Part shown: in pieces, positions 1-9,430 of the stretch
Layout of the letters: every line of letters begins with the position of its first letter
Numbering within the stretch: position 1 is the stretch's first letter
Source of the DNA: Chrysomallon squamiferum
Taxonomy: Eukaryota; Mollusca; Gastropoda; Neomphalida; Peltospiridae
Assembly (NCBI GenBank): GCA_012295275.1
Contig: CM022677.1
Span: 27,596,379-27,621,378, forward strand
Direction: 5' to 3'
Length of the DNA: 25,000 nucleotides
Position numbers and translations under genes: made by a program
The notes under the pieces: generated by a model
Told to the model about the DNA's origin: nothing
Databases searched by the model: none
What the model saw: only the letters and a program-made list of their open reading frames with translations

Positions 1-599
1 CAATTAAAATTCTAACTTTAGCTAAATTATGGATAGTTAATTAGGTACAGATATATAAAAAATTAAACATTTAATCAACTGAAGTCGAATAAAACTAAAC
101 ATCCAGTCCAACTGCTGTATCAGATCACGTGATGAATATTTGTTTAGATCTGTCCCACCAAATGAAATGATTTTTGTGGACAGAAAAGACGTTATTGATA
201 TTTAGAGTTTGATAATATTCTGCACAAAATGAAGTTAGGTACACGATCTCTATGAAATATTAGATCTGCAATTTAAGGGAACTCATCTTCTTGTGAAGGT
301 TATTTTCGTCCAAAAATTAAAAATGCAGTCAGAATAGCAAAACGAAAAAAAAAAAAAAAAAAAAATTCAAAAATAATCGAAAGCCAGTAAAATGAGAAAT
401 ATTTTTGTTAAGTTAATAAAAAGTGTTTTTATTCCGGAAATTTTAAAGATGGATGAATTTTCAGCAGTAGTTTAGACATGAATACTAGCACAGACTTTGT
501 GAACTCTGGTAACTACACAATATACAATTTTATCACATTCTGAAATAAATAAATAAATAAATGAAATAGTGAATGAATTAACTAAAGCACCTGCAAAGG
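1..599. other. AT-rich unique sequence, no gene seen
   Basis: Unique AT-rich DNA with stops in all frames and no recognisable product. It contains the palindrome ATCACGTGAT at 124-133 (a CACGTG E-box), a run of 21 A at 345-365 and a short TAAA-type repeat around 543-562. No splice-site-bounded open frame stands out. Confidence 0.6.
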
Positions 600-602
<3 letters not shown>

Positions 603-684
<82 letters not shown>

Positions 685-839
685 AGAAACGAACAATATA
701 CTAATAAACACAACAATCAAAACAATAACAACAATGACGACAACCATAACGACAACAACCATAACAACAACAACAACAACAACAATCATGATGATGATGA
801 TAATAATAATAATAATAACAGTAATAATAATAATAATGT
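603..839. repeat. Compound microsatellite (GA)n-(GAA)n-(CAA/TAA)n
   Basis: A pure GA run at about 603-680 passes through AAG units into interrupted CAA, CGA, CAT, GAT and finally AAT units ending near 839. Both strands translate to homopolymer-like peptides (RERE/SLSL, then T, I, V or N runs), so the open frames here are repeat artefacts. The stepwise change of unit is typical of a compound microsatellite that grew by slippage. Confidence 0.97.
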
Positions 840-1068
840 AGTTTATATTCAAGTCTGTATTTTAATGATTATACACAATAATCAAGGCTTGTTTTAAACG
901 TGTAAACGAAGGAGCAGAATTAAAAGAGTTTTTACTTTTTATTGGATCAACGAGGTCCCAGACTTTGAGATAATAGCTTTAACACAGCCAACATTATTCA
1001 TTATTTATCTTCAATAAGATTACAAGTGATTTTAGACATTTAACAGTACACTGACTCAGATCTGTGAA

Positions 1069-1195
1069 GAGAGACACACACACACACAGACAGACAGACA
1101 GACAGAGAAACAGACAGACATACGAGTGGAGATACAAATTGAAGGGGAAAAAAAAGAAAGATGTTATTTTCTTTTCGTTTGGTTGTGTTACTGTC

Positions 1196-1258
<63 letters not shown>

Positions 1259-1518
1259 ACACACACATCAATCTCTCTATCTCTCTTATTATTATTAAAA
1301 ATAATAATAATAACAACAACAACAACAATAATAATAATAATCATAATAATAATAATAATAATAATAGACAGAAGAAGAAATAAAAAAAACCCAAAAATAA
1401 AAAAAGAAATAAATAAAAAAAAAAAAAAAATTAAAAAAAAATAAAAAAATAAAAACGAAACGAATGAAAAAAAAAAAAAGAACAAAACAAAAAAAACAAA
1501 AAAATCAGAAGCAACGAA

Positions 1519-1567
<49 letters not shown>
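1069..1567. repeat. Microsatellite cluster: (CA)/(CAGA), (TC)n, (TAA/CAA)n, A-rich, (CA)n
   Basis: In order: CA and CAGA units at 1073-1120, a pure TC run at 1198-1254, TAA and CAA triplets at about 1287-1369, A-rich cryptic sequence at about 1375-1515, and a CA run at 1522-1567. About 80 bp of unique sequence (1121-1197) sits inside. Overlapping open frames on both strands are explained by the repeats. Confidence 0.96.
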
Positions 1568-1570
<3 letters not shown>

Positions 1571-1930
1571 GTAAGCACATCAACAAAACTTTAATCTCCT
1601 GTTTGCTTTATCTTCCTAAACACAGTGAAACCACTGAACTTAAATGTCAGTATTAAAACTGAAAGAAATCAGATTAAAATAAGACGACTTGCAGATACGA
1701 TCAACCAGACATAATATTTTTATTTTTAAAAAATATAAGAATCCTTCTAGAGATGTTCCAGTGGTCGTAAGTCTAATAACTTACTTCAAAGAACAAGTAA
1801 AAATGTTTCTTTATTTAGATAACGCTGCTGTCTTTCTCTCGGGATCAAAGAAGAATGGAAAACTTTGAAAAACCTGGCGTGTGATCAAGGGCAAAGAATC
1901 GGGACAGTATCTGACCTCCCTTCCAAAGCG
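1568..1930. other. Unique AT-rich spacer, no gene seen
   Basis: Ordinary unique sequence between two microsatellite clusters. GTGGTAAGC at 1568-1576 resembles a 5' splice site but follows a CA microsatellite and has no supporting frame. Nothing else recognised. Confidence 0.5.
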
Positions 1931-1931
1931 A

Positions 1932-2244
<313 letters not shown>

Positions 2245-2248
<4 letters not shown>

Positions 2249-2570
2249 TTCATAGTGATTTATTTTAACGACAGCTGTAAACAACAGACTTCGTCATCTG
2301 ACAAATTTCGTCAGTGATGAGACCACAAGAAAGAAAAAAAGAAAAAAGGAAAAAAAAAGAAAAGAAAATGAAAATCCCTTCTGGATAATGAATGTGGAGA
2401 TGCGGACATTTTGATAAATAAAAACAGATAGAAAGGAAGAGTTAAATTCCGTTTGCAGGCTTCTGAGGTTGTTTGTGTCCGTCTTGATTTGAAATAGAAT
2501 CATGTAAAATGAAATTGTTACGAATTTGAAAGTGAAGTAAGTATATTTGTATGGTTGTGGTGTTCAGTTA
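2245..2570. other. Unique sequence with purine-rich patch, no gene seen
   Basis: AT-rich unique sequence. An A/G-rich patch lies at about 2327-2375. GAAGTAAGT near 2533-2541 is a weak donor match with no coding support. Confidence 0.45.
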
Positions 2571-2571
2571 C

Positions 2572-2835
2572 AAAAAAAAAAAAAAAAAAAAAAAAAAAAT
2601 TAGAAAAAAATTATATTAAAAAAGTTTGGCTAAAAATAAATTTAGAAAATAAAATTTTTAAATAAATAAATAAATAAAAATTAAATAATAAAAAACAAAA
2701 TTAAAACAATAAAACAAAACAAAAAGAAAACATAATAAAATAAAATAAATAAAAATAAAACAACTTAAAATAAAATAAAATAAAACAACACAAAATAAAA
2801 TAAAATAAAACAAAATAAAATAAACAACAAATATT
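2572..2835. repeat. (A)28 followed by AAAT/AAAAC/AAAAT cryptic repeats
   Basis: A run of 28 A at 2572-2599 leads into about 230 bp made almost only of A and T with occasional C, arranged as AAAT, AAAAC and AAAAT pentamers. This looks like slippage-decayed poly-A or a retroelement tail, but no retroelement body is recognised upstream. Confidence 0.9.
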
Positions 2836-2972
2836 AAATGAACGATAATATTACACTAACGTTCATTAGGTTTCACTCAAATCTTCAAAAACGATGATAA
2901 ATTGTCTTTTTCTTTTATTGCTTGTGAATGAATTTGCTAGAAACTCAGTAACAAAGATTAAATTTCTGATTT

Positions 2973-2974
<2 letters not shown>

Positions 2975-3031
<57 letters not shown>

Positions 3032-3101
3032 AAGAAGAAGAAGAAGAAGAAGAAAATTATTTCCCAAACCACAAAAAAACAAACAAACAAACAAACAAAC
3101 A
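2975..3101. repeat. (AAT)n-(AAG)n and (AAAC)n
   Basis: AAT triplets at about 2975-3002 change directly into AAG triplets at about 3002-3054. After a short unique gap come AAAC units at about 3067-3101. The polylysine and polyasparagine frames here are repeat translation. Confidence 0.96.
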
Positions 3102-3600
3102 AATTAATGCTACTTATATGATAAATTCTTTCCATAAACAAGTAGGAAGAAAATTATCTGATAAATTTTAAACTTATCTTTACACATACAGATGCACCAT
3201 AATTTATGGTTACTGTCGATAATAGCGCATTGTTTAGATCGGGAAATACCATCCAAGAGGGCTCACGCGTGACTCTACCTAATAGACTCGTTGTCTACAT
3301 TCCTTTGTCCATCTCTGTTGTCGTGCATTTTCCATTGTTCTGACGTCACATTACTGTTGACGTCATACGTTTACACTGCAGTTTTGTCAGTTTTCTATTA
3401 ATGTAAGTTAGTTTGAACTTTCATATATTGTTTAGATTTTGATATATTTTAGGCTATTTATTAAATATACTGTAAATATTTTTATTTTTATTTTGCGGGG
3501 ACTACGACATCGACGTGTTGTGTCACGTTTAAATTCTTGACAGACGTCATCTTAAAAAAAAAAAAAAAAAAAAATTTTAAAAATAAATATATACACGTAG
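3102..3600. promoter_or_regulatory. Unique island with two perfect CRE palindromes
   Basis: TGACGTCA occurs at 3341-3348 and again at 3358-3365, 17 bp apart, with AGACGTCA at 3542-3549. TGACGTCA is the consensus CREB/ATF site. The flanks (3230-3340) are unique with several CpGs. AATGTAAGT at about 3411-3419 is a donor-like sequence 50 bp downstream, so a short non-coding first exon is possible but unsupported. A run of A lies at about 3554-3573. Regulatory function is inferred from motif and spacing. Confidence 0.4.
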
Positions 3601-3603
3601 AGG

Positions 3604-4035
3604 CAGGCCCTCGAAATCTGACATCATTGAACCTGCCTGATCCCAGATTACTGAATTTGCCGGACAACAAAGAGATTAGGATCAAATACGAGTAACTCAA
3701 CACCTTAACCCGACAAAGGACTAAATATCACTACTAAGGTTTCTCTTAGGAGTTCCCCCATGTCTGTTATGGATGACATACAGTGTTTGCCCTTTACACG
3801 TTCACAAACGTTTTCTTTATTCTTTGAAACCACGGCTACAAAAGGGTTAAAAGTTGTAAGGCAGATATTGTAATAATAAATGCTGAAACAGTATGGCTTG
3901 CAAATAACGCCAACAGAATTTCATGCAGCATGTTGCAACATTAAAGATTAGCGACGAGTTTGAACGATAACCCAGGACATTTGAAATAACGTGCTGGATT
4001 AGTGATGACTACCGGATCAGTGCTGGTCAACTTTT
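3604..4035. mobile_element. Possible decayed pogo/Tigger-like DNA transposon remnant
   Basis: The segment starting CAGGCCCTCGAAATCTGAC at 3604 and reading on through CAGATTACTGAATTTGCCGGA resembles the CCGGATTA-rich terminal repeats of pogo/Tigger-type Tc1-mariner elements. A second block (about 3990-4030) with CTGGATTAGTGATGACTACCGGA matches the first in the same orientation. No transposase frame is seen between them and the expected TA duplication is not obvious at the left edge. It could be a MITE, internal subrepeats of one terminus, or chance. Recognition is from general memory of the family. Confidence 0.3.
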
Positions 4036-4039
4036 ATTC

Positions 4040-4771
4040 ATAAACTGTAAGAGCAGTAGCAGTAGTTGTAATAATTATAATTGTAATTAAAACTTTTTTG
4101 TCTTAAGGGTAATGGAAAACAAGAGATCAGGAGTCAATTTAGGAAAACGAATTTTTGTCGAGGGTTTCAAGATGTGAAAGGGAAATTGACTTCTCTGTTG
4201 AGATCCAGCGATATAAAATAAACTAGTCATCAATAATAAATTTCTCTATTTAAATGTAATCATTTCTCCGCCGTTTTCGTTCATTATGCAGTCTTGATAA
4301 GATTCCTTCTGTCTTTCTATTTGGTTATTCCTGTTTTCCAATTTTTTTCGTATTCTCGCTTTTGATCTCTTAAGACATTTTATGACCCCGTAACGTTAGA
4401 TATCGACACCTTTTGCCGATTCCTGGTGTATTCCCCATTAAATCAGATAACGAAATGAAGAATACAAACGACAACAAACATCACCATAGTAACAACAACA
4501 ACAACAAAAAAAAAAAAAAAAAAAAAAAAAAAAACACCAAAAGACATTGAAAATATTTTACAAACGAGTTTATTTATTACATTCTTTTGTACAGGTAACA
4601 AATCGTGGTCATACAACTGAACGGACAGAAAACAATGGGCGGGCGGACGGACGGACAGATGAACGGTCACCCACAAGCCCTTATCAGTTCTCCGTCCAGT
4701 ACTTAATTTAAAACTGGGCGAAAAAGTGACAAGGAAACGTGAAACTGGTGAAAACAAAATCTCCATTCTCC
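4040..4771. other. Unique sequence with poly-A and GGAC units, no gene seen
   Basis: AT-rich unique DNA. It holds an AAC/A-rich tract with 29 A at 4506-4534, and short GGGC/GGAC units around 4636-4660. No protein-like frame or splice-bounded exon is convincing. Confidence 0.45.
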
Positions 4772-5014
4772 ATGACGTCATCGACATCCGATGTCGCTAG
4801 CCAACAGATCTGCGATTATGACGTCATTAAATCAGCCATTGTCGGTGACAACCAACCGAGCAGTTTGTAGTCTTGGGTTACAGCACATTACTGATGACGT
4901 CATCGACATCCGATCGATGTCGCTAGCCAACAGATCTGCGATTATGACGTCATTAAATCGGCCATTGTCAGTGACAACCAACCGAGCAGTTTGTAAGTCT
5001 TTGGGTTACAGCAC
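4772..5014. promoter_or_regulatory. Tandem duplication carrying four ATGACGTCAT (CRE) palindromes
   Basis: Two near-identical copies lie in tandem, 4772-4886 and 4894-5014, offset 122-126 bp. Differences are one 4-bp CGAT insertion, two 1-bp insertions and a few substitutions. Each copy has two 10-bp palindromes ATGACGTCAT (4772-4781 and 4818-4827; 4894-4903 and 4944-4953), perfect CREB/ATF consensus sites. The duplicate also shares GCTAGCCAACAGATCTGCG and AACCAACCGAGCAG. An open frame (4791-5039) is itself a doubled peptide, changes register through indels and has no family resemblance, so I treat it as incidental. A multi-CRE enhancer is the simplest interpretation. Confidence 0.6.
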
Positions 5015-5863
5015 GTTTCATACTCGGTGTATTCAGTGATTAAGATGTAATTGCTGGATATTCAACCCAGTCTATATCAACAACAGCAACAACAATGATT
5101 GGAAAGAAAGAAAGGGAAGGAAAAAAAAAAAAAAAAGAAAAAAAAATTCGTTTGTTTCTGAAGCTCTTTTCTTGCATCTGTGTATCATTTTCTTTGTTGT
5201 TGTTTTGAAATTTGAATTACAAATTTCCAACCTGAATGGTTGAAACTGGAAATCTGTTTAGGTTTACAATGTAACAGTTTGTCCCATTTGGTTTCAGACT
5301 TGTTTAAAATACAACAAAGTGCTTAACCTCTGCCCTATCCCCCACCACCAACTGAACCAAAAAATAATGGCAATATATCTTATATAAAAAGAAAACAAAA
5401 CTAGTTTTCAAATATAGGACAAAATGTAAAATAATCTCTTCACTTTTTCATGTTCTCAATACCTCCAATATTCTACCTGAATATTTAGTATCAAAATGTC
5501 TCATCAGTTCTTCTTCTACTTTTTCTCTTCTCTTCAGTTTCACCTTCATCCCTAGTTTACTTACATCAGTTGTATTTCAAACCATTTTTCATCTATCATT
5601 TGTTTGATTCTGCCACTGTTTTTCAGGCATTCTAACAAGTTCTTTTTCATCTTCCATTTTCAAAATATCTTTGTTTGATACTGAAGAGATGAAGATTTTT
5701 TTCATCATGTATTGTTAAGATATTCAGAAATACTTAATTTTAATAAATAAGTATCCATCTATGTCTGTAAACTATACCTGGCTTGTCTCAGACACATTGT
5801 TAAAATTCCACTGGTAAATGAAAGAGGAAACAAGATGGCTTCCAGATTACCTTTTTTACAGAT
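5015..5863. other. Unique AT-rich sequence, no gene recognised
   Basis: Mostly unique sequence with an A-rich patch at 5120-5150 and an 8-bp inverted repeat GAAATTTG/CAAATTTC at 5207-5227. Read on the minus strand, 5657-5448 is a 70-codon frame with two stops and an otherwise protein-like charged composition; it matches nothing I know. The right part (about 5735-5830) may be a further, very diverged copy of the tandem repeat that follows. Confidence 0.45.
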
Positions 5864-6265
5864 TAGCAGAAATGGTTCTTGAATCTTAACCTTCCCATAC
5901 GTTGCAAAATACTTACCAGAGTCCACCTATAAATAGTTATGGATAACAGAATGGGATGGGAAAAAACTTAAATGGCCTATTTTTCTTTTTCAGTTTAGCA
6001 GTAAAAGACTTTTTATATTTATCTTCCTGTAGAAAGTAAAACACAAAACAAAATTTTTAGGAAAAACAGCTGTGGGTCACTGAATGAATGGAAATTCGTT
6101 AAAATGGACATAAAATGGTCAGTTCCTTTGGTTAGCAGTAAAAACATTTGATATTTACTTTCCCATAAACAGCGTGACACATACCAAATCTTTTGTTAAA
6201 GATGTTTTAACATTTGAAAGGTTCCACTGAGGAGAGTTGATCCTGTTACTTGTGATACTGAACAG
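5864..6265. repeat. Diverged tandem repeat, three ~132-137-bp units
   Basis: The anchor TAGCAG followed by A-rich sequence, then a TTCCCAT- or TTCCTGT-type block, then a CACATACCA- or ACACAAAACA-type block, recurs at 5864, 5996 and 6133, giving periods of 132 and 137 bp. Units differ at perhaps 40% of positions, so the array is old. The minus-strand frame at 6155-6343 lies over the third unit and is probably incidental. Confidence 0.55.
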
Positions 6266-6448
6266 CATCTCAGAGTCTTTGTTTAATTTCACATCAGACC
6301 TCTTCATCAGCAGCAATGGTTTATTAAGTATCCCAGAATGCAATGCGAGTCATTGCTGTTTTGTCTGTACTGCTCTTAGTGGTTAGTAACACACACACAC
6401 TAACTAAAAAAAACCAATACATGTGTGTTTACGTGTACATCTTTATGA

Positions 6449-6495
<47 letters not shown>

Positions 6496-6830
6496 GATAT
6501 ATACGTGCATGTGCATGTTTGTACAAGTGTGTACAGAATGTCTGTATGTAAACATGCATGTGAAAAAAATCCCATTCTCACAAAAATAAAATTCAAAAAA
6601 AAAAAAAAAAAAAACACAATTGCACACACACAAAAAAAACATGCTTTCTAAATAAACAAAATAATAAAAACATGCACACAACTTTCATGCACCATTACAA
6701 GACATGCTTACATCAAAACAAACAACATCCAACACAATTCTTGGTTACAAAACTTAAATTCTAAATAACTGTTTTCTTCTTAATTTATAAAACTGATATT
6801 GCAAAGGTGCACTTACTACTATAATCTTCA
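6266..6830. repeat. (GT)n/(TA)n and poly-A within unique sequence
   Basis: A GT run at about 6449-6483 is followed by TATATA units and a degenerate GT-rich stretch to about 6560, then 20 A at 6595-6614. An ATG at 6343 starts a short hydrophobic signal-peptide-like frame (residues 1-15 MRVIAVLSVLLLVVS) that runs into the GT repeat. GTTAGT at about 6380 could be a 5' splice site. Protein coding is unproven; 6620-6830 is plain AT-rich sequence. Confidence 0.5.
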
Positions 6831-7440
6831 ATTTATAGTTCAGTTTGTGAAATCTGTATATTTTAGATTTTTACATTATAGACAATTCTGTTTATTAGCA
6901 ATTTGAACCTTAATAATGAAAAAAAAAAAGATTTTATCTCAGGTTTAATCACATGTAAAATATTTGTATTATTTATATAACTATTTAATAGCTATTTGTA
7001 ATCATTGATGTAATTTGTCCTTAGCCTTTAATAACAATAAAGTATTATTTATTTAATCTATTGATATAACTAGATGAAACAGCTTAACTGAATAATTCTG
7101 TATACTTTAAATATGTTGTTTATTATCAGTCTTTTCTAATAATAAAGTACATAATTAGTAATTATTTGCATAATTCTGTACATTTCAAATATACTGTTTG
7201 TTTTTAAATGTTTCTAATAATAACGTACATACTTGTAACATTACTTATGTAGTTAATAATTATTTGTGTAATTCTGTACATTTCAAATATATTTTATGTT
7301 ATCAACCTTTACTTGTAATAAAAGACAATACTTGTATTATTATAACTAAATATAGCAGTCTGTCATTTGTGTAATTGTTTAAACCTGTGTCTCAATATTT
7401 CCTTGTAATAAAGAACAACACTAAACTAACAAATTTCTTG
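6831..7440 (+). repeat. Diverged tandem array with repeated AATAAA
   Basis: A unit containing a TAATTCTGTACATTTCAAAT-like block and then CTTGTAATAAAG or CTAATAATAAAG recurs with uneven spacing. The TAATT(C)TGT anchor is seen near 7010, 7092, 7170, 7268 and 7371 (steps 78-103 bp), with a weaker copy near 6892. AATAAA occurs at 7036, 7141, 7317 and 7407, and the variant AATAAC at 7219. AATAAA is the canonical polyadenylation hexamer on the plus strand. The array may be an old minisatellite in a 3' untranslated region or an intergenic repeat; no upstream coding frame supports the former. Confidence 0.55.
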
Positions 7441-8143
7441 TGCAAATTTACAAAATTTAATTAATATTGTAACTAAATCATTCCAAAGTTGATTGGATAC
7501 TCAGTTAGACAAGTATTTTTGTACATATCTGTATAAAAAAAAATTAGTTATTTTATGGCTGATAGAAAATGTTATCTTCTTTAAACAAATTTTATTCCCT
7601 TACTTAATCTTGCATATATAACATTTTTTTTTTTTTTTTTTTTAGGGGGGCATGAAGGTTAAGATGCAGGAGATAAATAACAAAACAATATCTATCTAAC
7701 TAACTATATATATATATTTTTTTTTTTGATGACAGGTAAAAATGTAAAGTTTATAAAATTAAGTTTTGCAACACAAGAATCACACATTCATGCAATTCAC
7801 TCAAATGGACGAAGAATTGATAAGGGTGTGTCATACAACAATTTAAAAATAAAAAAAAAAAAAATACTTGCTGAAAAGAAAAATATAAATTATAAAATAA
7901 TAATAAACAAAAATGTAAAAACGTTTCAAGATTAAATCATCTGAAAAAAAAAAAATATATATAATTTAAAAATATATATTAAAACTTTAATAATTCATAT
8001 ATTTTTGTTTTAGTTATGTTAAACCAGATATATATATATATATATATTTTATTTTTGGCTTACACATTTTTGATTCTATTTTTAATAATTGGTATTTGTA
8101 CTGTTTTTTAATTAAAAAAATATGAAAACAGTTTACTGTAATA
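7441..8143. other. Very AT-rich unique sequence, no gene recognised
   Basis: Contains 20 T at 7624-7643 followed by AG (an acceptor-like polypyrimidine-AG), TA runs at about 7704-7716 and 8030-8047, and A-rich patches. A frame with ATG at 7729 running to 7935 begins with about 40 residues of ordinary composition, then lysine- and asparagine-rich sequence. I do not recognise it, and AT bias makes it weak. GACAG|GTAAAA at 7731 could be read as a donor. Confidence 0.4.
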
Positions 8144-8191
8144 TTAATACTTACTGGTTTCTAAAGTATTTTAGAAACCAGTAAGTATTAA
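8144..8191. other. Perfect 22-bp hairpin (inverted repeat, 4-nt loop)
   Basis: Left arm 8144-8165 and right arm 8170-8191 are exact reverse complements, with loop GTAT at 8166-8169. The arm contains CTTACTGGTTTC. All 22 bp pair without mismatch, which is far beyond chance in non-repetitive DNA. Candidates are a young fold-back, a recent inverted duplication, or the core of a small non-coding hairpin RNA. The 4-nt loop and short stem are smaller than usual microRNA precursors. Confidence 0.9.
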
Positions 8192-8515
8192 AATGTACTT
8201 GTTATTTTTCAAATTTATTAATCAGACCAATTAATCAGTGTACTGCTTTATAATTTATAAATTAAATTGAATGTTTAATACTGATAGTGCATTACTAGTA
8301 TATATATATATATATATTAAACACACACCTACATATTCTTACCTAACCTGACTGACATGGAAATCATATATTCTGCATGAAAGTGCCTGCCAGAGAATAA
8401 AAACCTGAAAATAGAAAATAAATATATATATAAAAATAGTTAAATATATAATAAGGGAGAAAAATAGATTTAGATCACCTGAATTTTGGTCAAATATAAG
8501 CATGTCACCACAGTA
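8192..8515. other. AT-rich unique spacer, no gene seen
   Basis: AT-rich with a TA run at about 8299-8317 and ATATATA patches near 8420-8450. No coding or RNA gene is recognised. Confidence 0.5.
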
Positions 8516-8645
8516 GTATTAGTAATAATAGTACTAGTAGTATTAGTAACTGTAGTAGTAATAATATTAAAAGTTGTAGTACTAATCGTAAAGCTATAGT
8601 AGTAGTTTAACAGAATGGAAGTAGTAGTAGTAGTAGTAGTAGTAA
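8516..8645. repeat. Degenerate TAG/TAA trinucleotide array
   Basis: Interrupted AGT/TAA/TAG triplets, ending in a purer (GTA)n at about 8620-8642. This is a decayed trinucleotide microsatellite. Confidence 0.9.
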
Positions 8646-8773
8646 GATAATTTAGAAATCAATCCGTGCAAAGTCGTATCAGACTGAGGCCGCATTCACT
8701 TATTACATTAGTATACTTTAAAATTTTAGAATTTCATAAAATTTAAAAAGAGAACAGAAAGTTCTCAAATCAA

Positions 8774-8804
<31 letters not shown>

Positions 8805-8976
8805 TTATTATTATTATTTAAATAGAGCTATTAATAGCGTTTTGATTATTTTTCTCTCATTTAACATTTTTGTGTCAAAATTATCGTCTTCGAATCCCCT
8901 TCTTCATTTTATTACCACTGCTACTATAAAAGTAAATAATTAAACATAAAATAACATTAAACATAAAAGAAAAAGA
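8646..8976. other. AT-rich spacer with (ATT)n, no gene seen
   Basis: Unique sequence with an ATT array at about 8777-8818. CTTCGAATCCCC near 8888-8899 resembles a tRNA B-box, but there is no A-box or foldable cloverleaf upstream. Confidence 0.5.
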
Positions 8977-9000
8977 CCCCCCTATGCCCCCATCCCCCCC
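8977..9000 (-). other. C-tract cluster (G-quadruplex-prone on minus strand)
   Basis: C6, C5 and C7 tracts at 8977-8982, 8987-8991 and 8994-9000 with 4- and 2-nt spacers. With C7 split in two this can satisfy a four-tract G-quadruplex pattern on the minus strand. It lies immediately left of the CpG-rich island. Confidence 0.5.
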
Positions 9001-9059
9001 ACTCCTCCGTCATTCCACGAACACAACACAAACCTGTCGTACAAAAGAAGAAGAACTGT

Positions 9060-9430
9060 AACCCACTTTATTCGTGTCACACGTTCGTTTTAAAACATCT
9101 TCGCCCACTTTTTACGCCGGGTCAAAGGTCAGAGGAATACGTTTAACTTGAACGCATCTGCTTCTCTGACGTAGCGGAGGTTTATCGATTTCTGTCAGTC
9201 CGCGCGCGCTCGTCTCGTGCTCACTACGTCACCGAAACTCGGCGAATTCCGCCATCGCTTGTCACCCGCCAGTGTCTCTCTCTCTGTCTCCTCTCCCTCA
9301 CAATCGAGTGTATGCAATCAGCTCCCGCTTTTAACAATGGCGCGCGACATCTGTGCGCGTGCCACCATGGATACAACAGCTGCCACGAACACGCCATGTG
9401 ACCGACCGTACCAAAGCGTGAATGAAATGG
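9060..9430. promoter_or_regulatory. CpG-rich island with DR1 site
   Basis: CpG density rises sharply; about a dozen CpGs fall between 9185 and 9280, including CCGCGCGCGCTCG near 9200. GGGTCAAAGGTCA at 9119-9131 is a perfect DR1 direct repeat, the binding site for HNF4/RXR-type nuclear receptors. TGACGTAG at 9167-9174 and CTACGTCA at 9224-9231 are CRE-like. The island ends in a possible translation start with a textbook Kozak context, GCCACCATGG at 9361-9370. A promoter or first exon is plausible; there is no transcript evidence in the sequence. Confidence 0.45.

Noticed and set aside
472-852. Long open frames over GA/TC and triplet arrays (also at about 1040-1578, 1811-2284, 13070-13432, 14247-14456, 15821-16169, 16746-17105, 17510-17774)
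   Set aside because: The peptides are SLSL, RERE, N, T, V or I runs; dinucleotide and trinucleotide repeats without stops are automatically open in both strands.
4791-5039. 82-codon frame with a doubled peptide
   Set aside because: The doubling simply follows the DNA duplication; the repeat carries 1-bp and 4-bp indels, and the peptide resembles no family.
5448-5657. Minus-strand 70-codon frame with charged, protein-like residues
   Set aside because: Contains two internal stops and no recognisable domain; the intact part is only about 42 codons, within chance in AT-rich DNA.
8888-8899. tRNA B-box-like CTTCGAATCCCC
   Set aside because: No A-box, acceptor stem or anticodon arm can be placed upstream.
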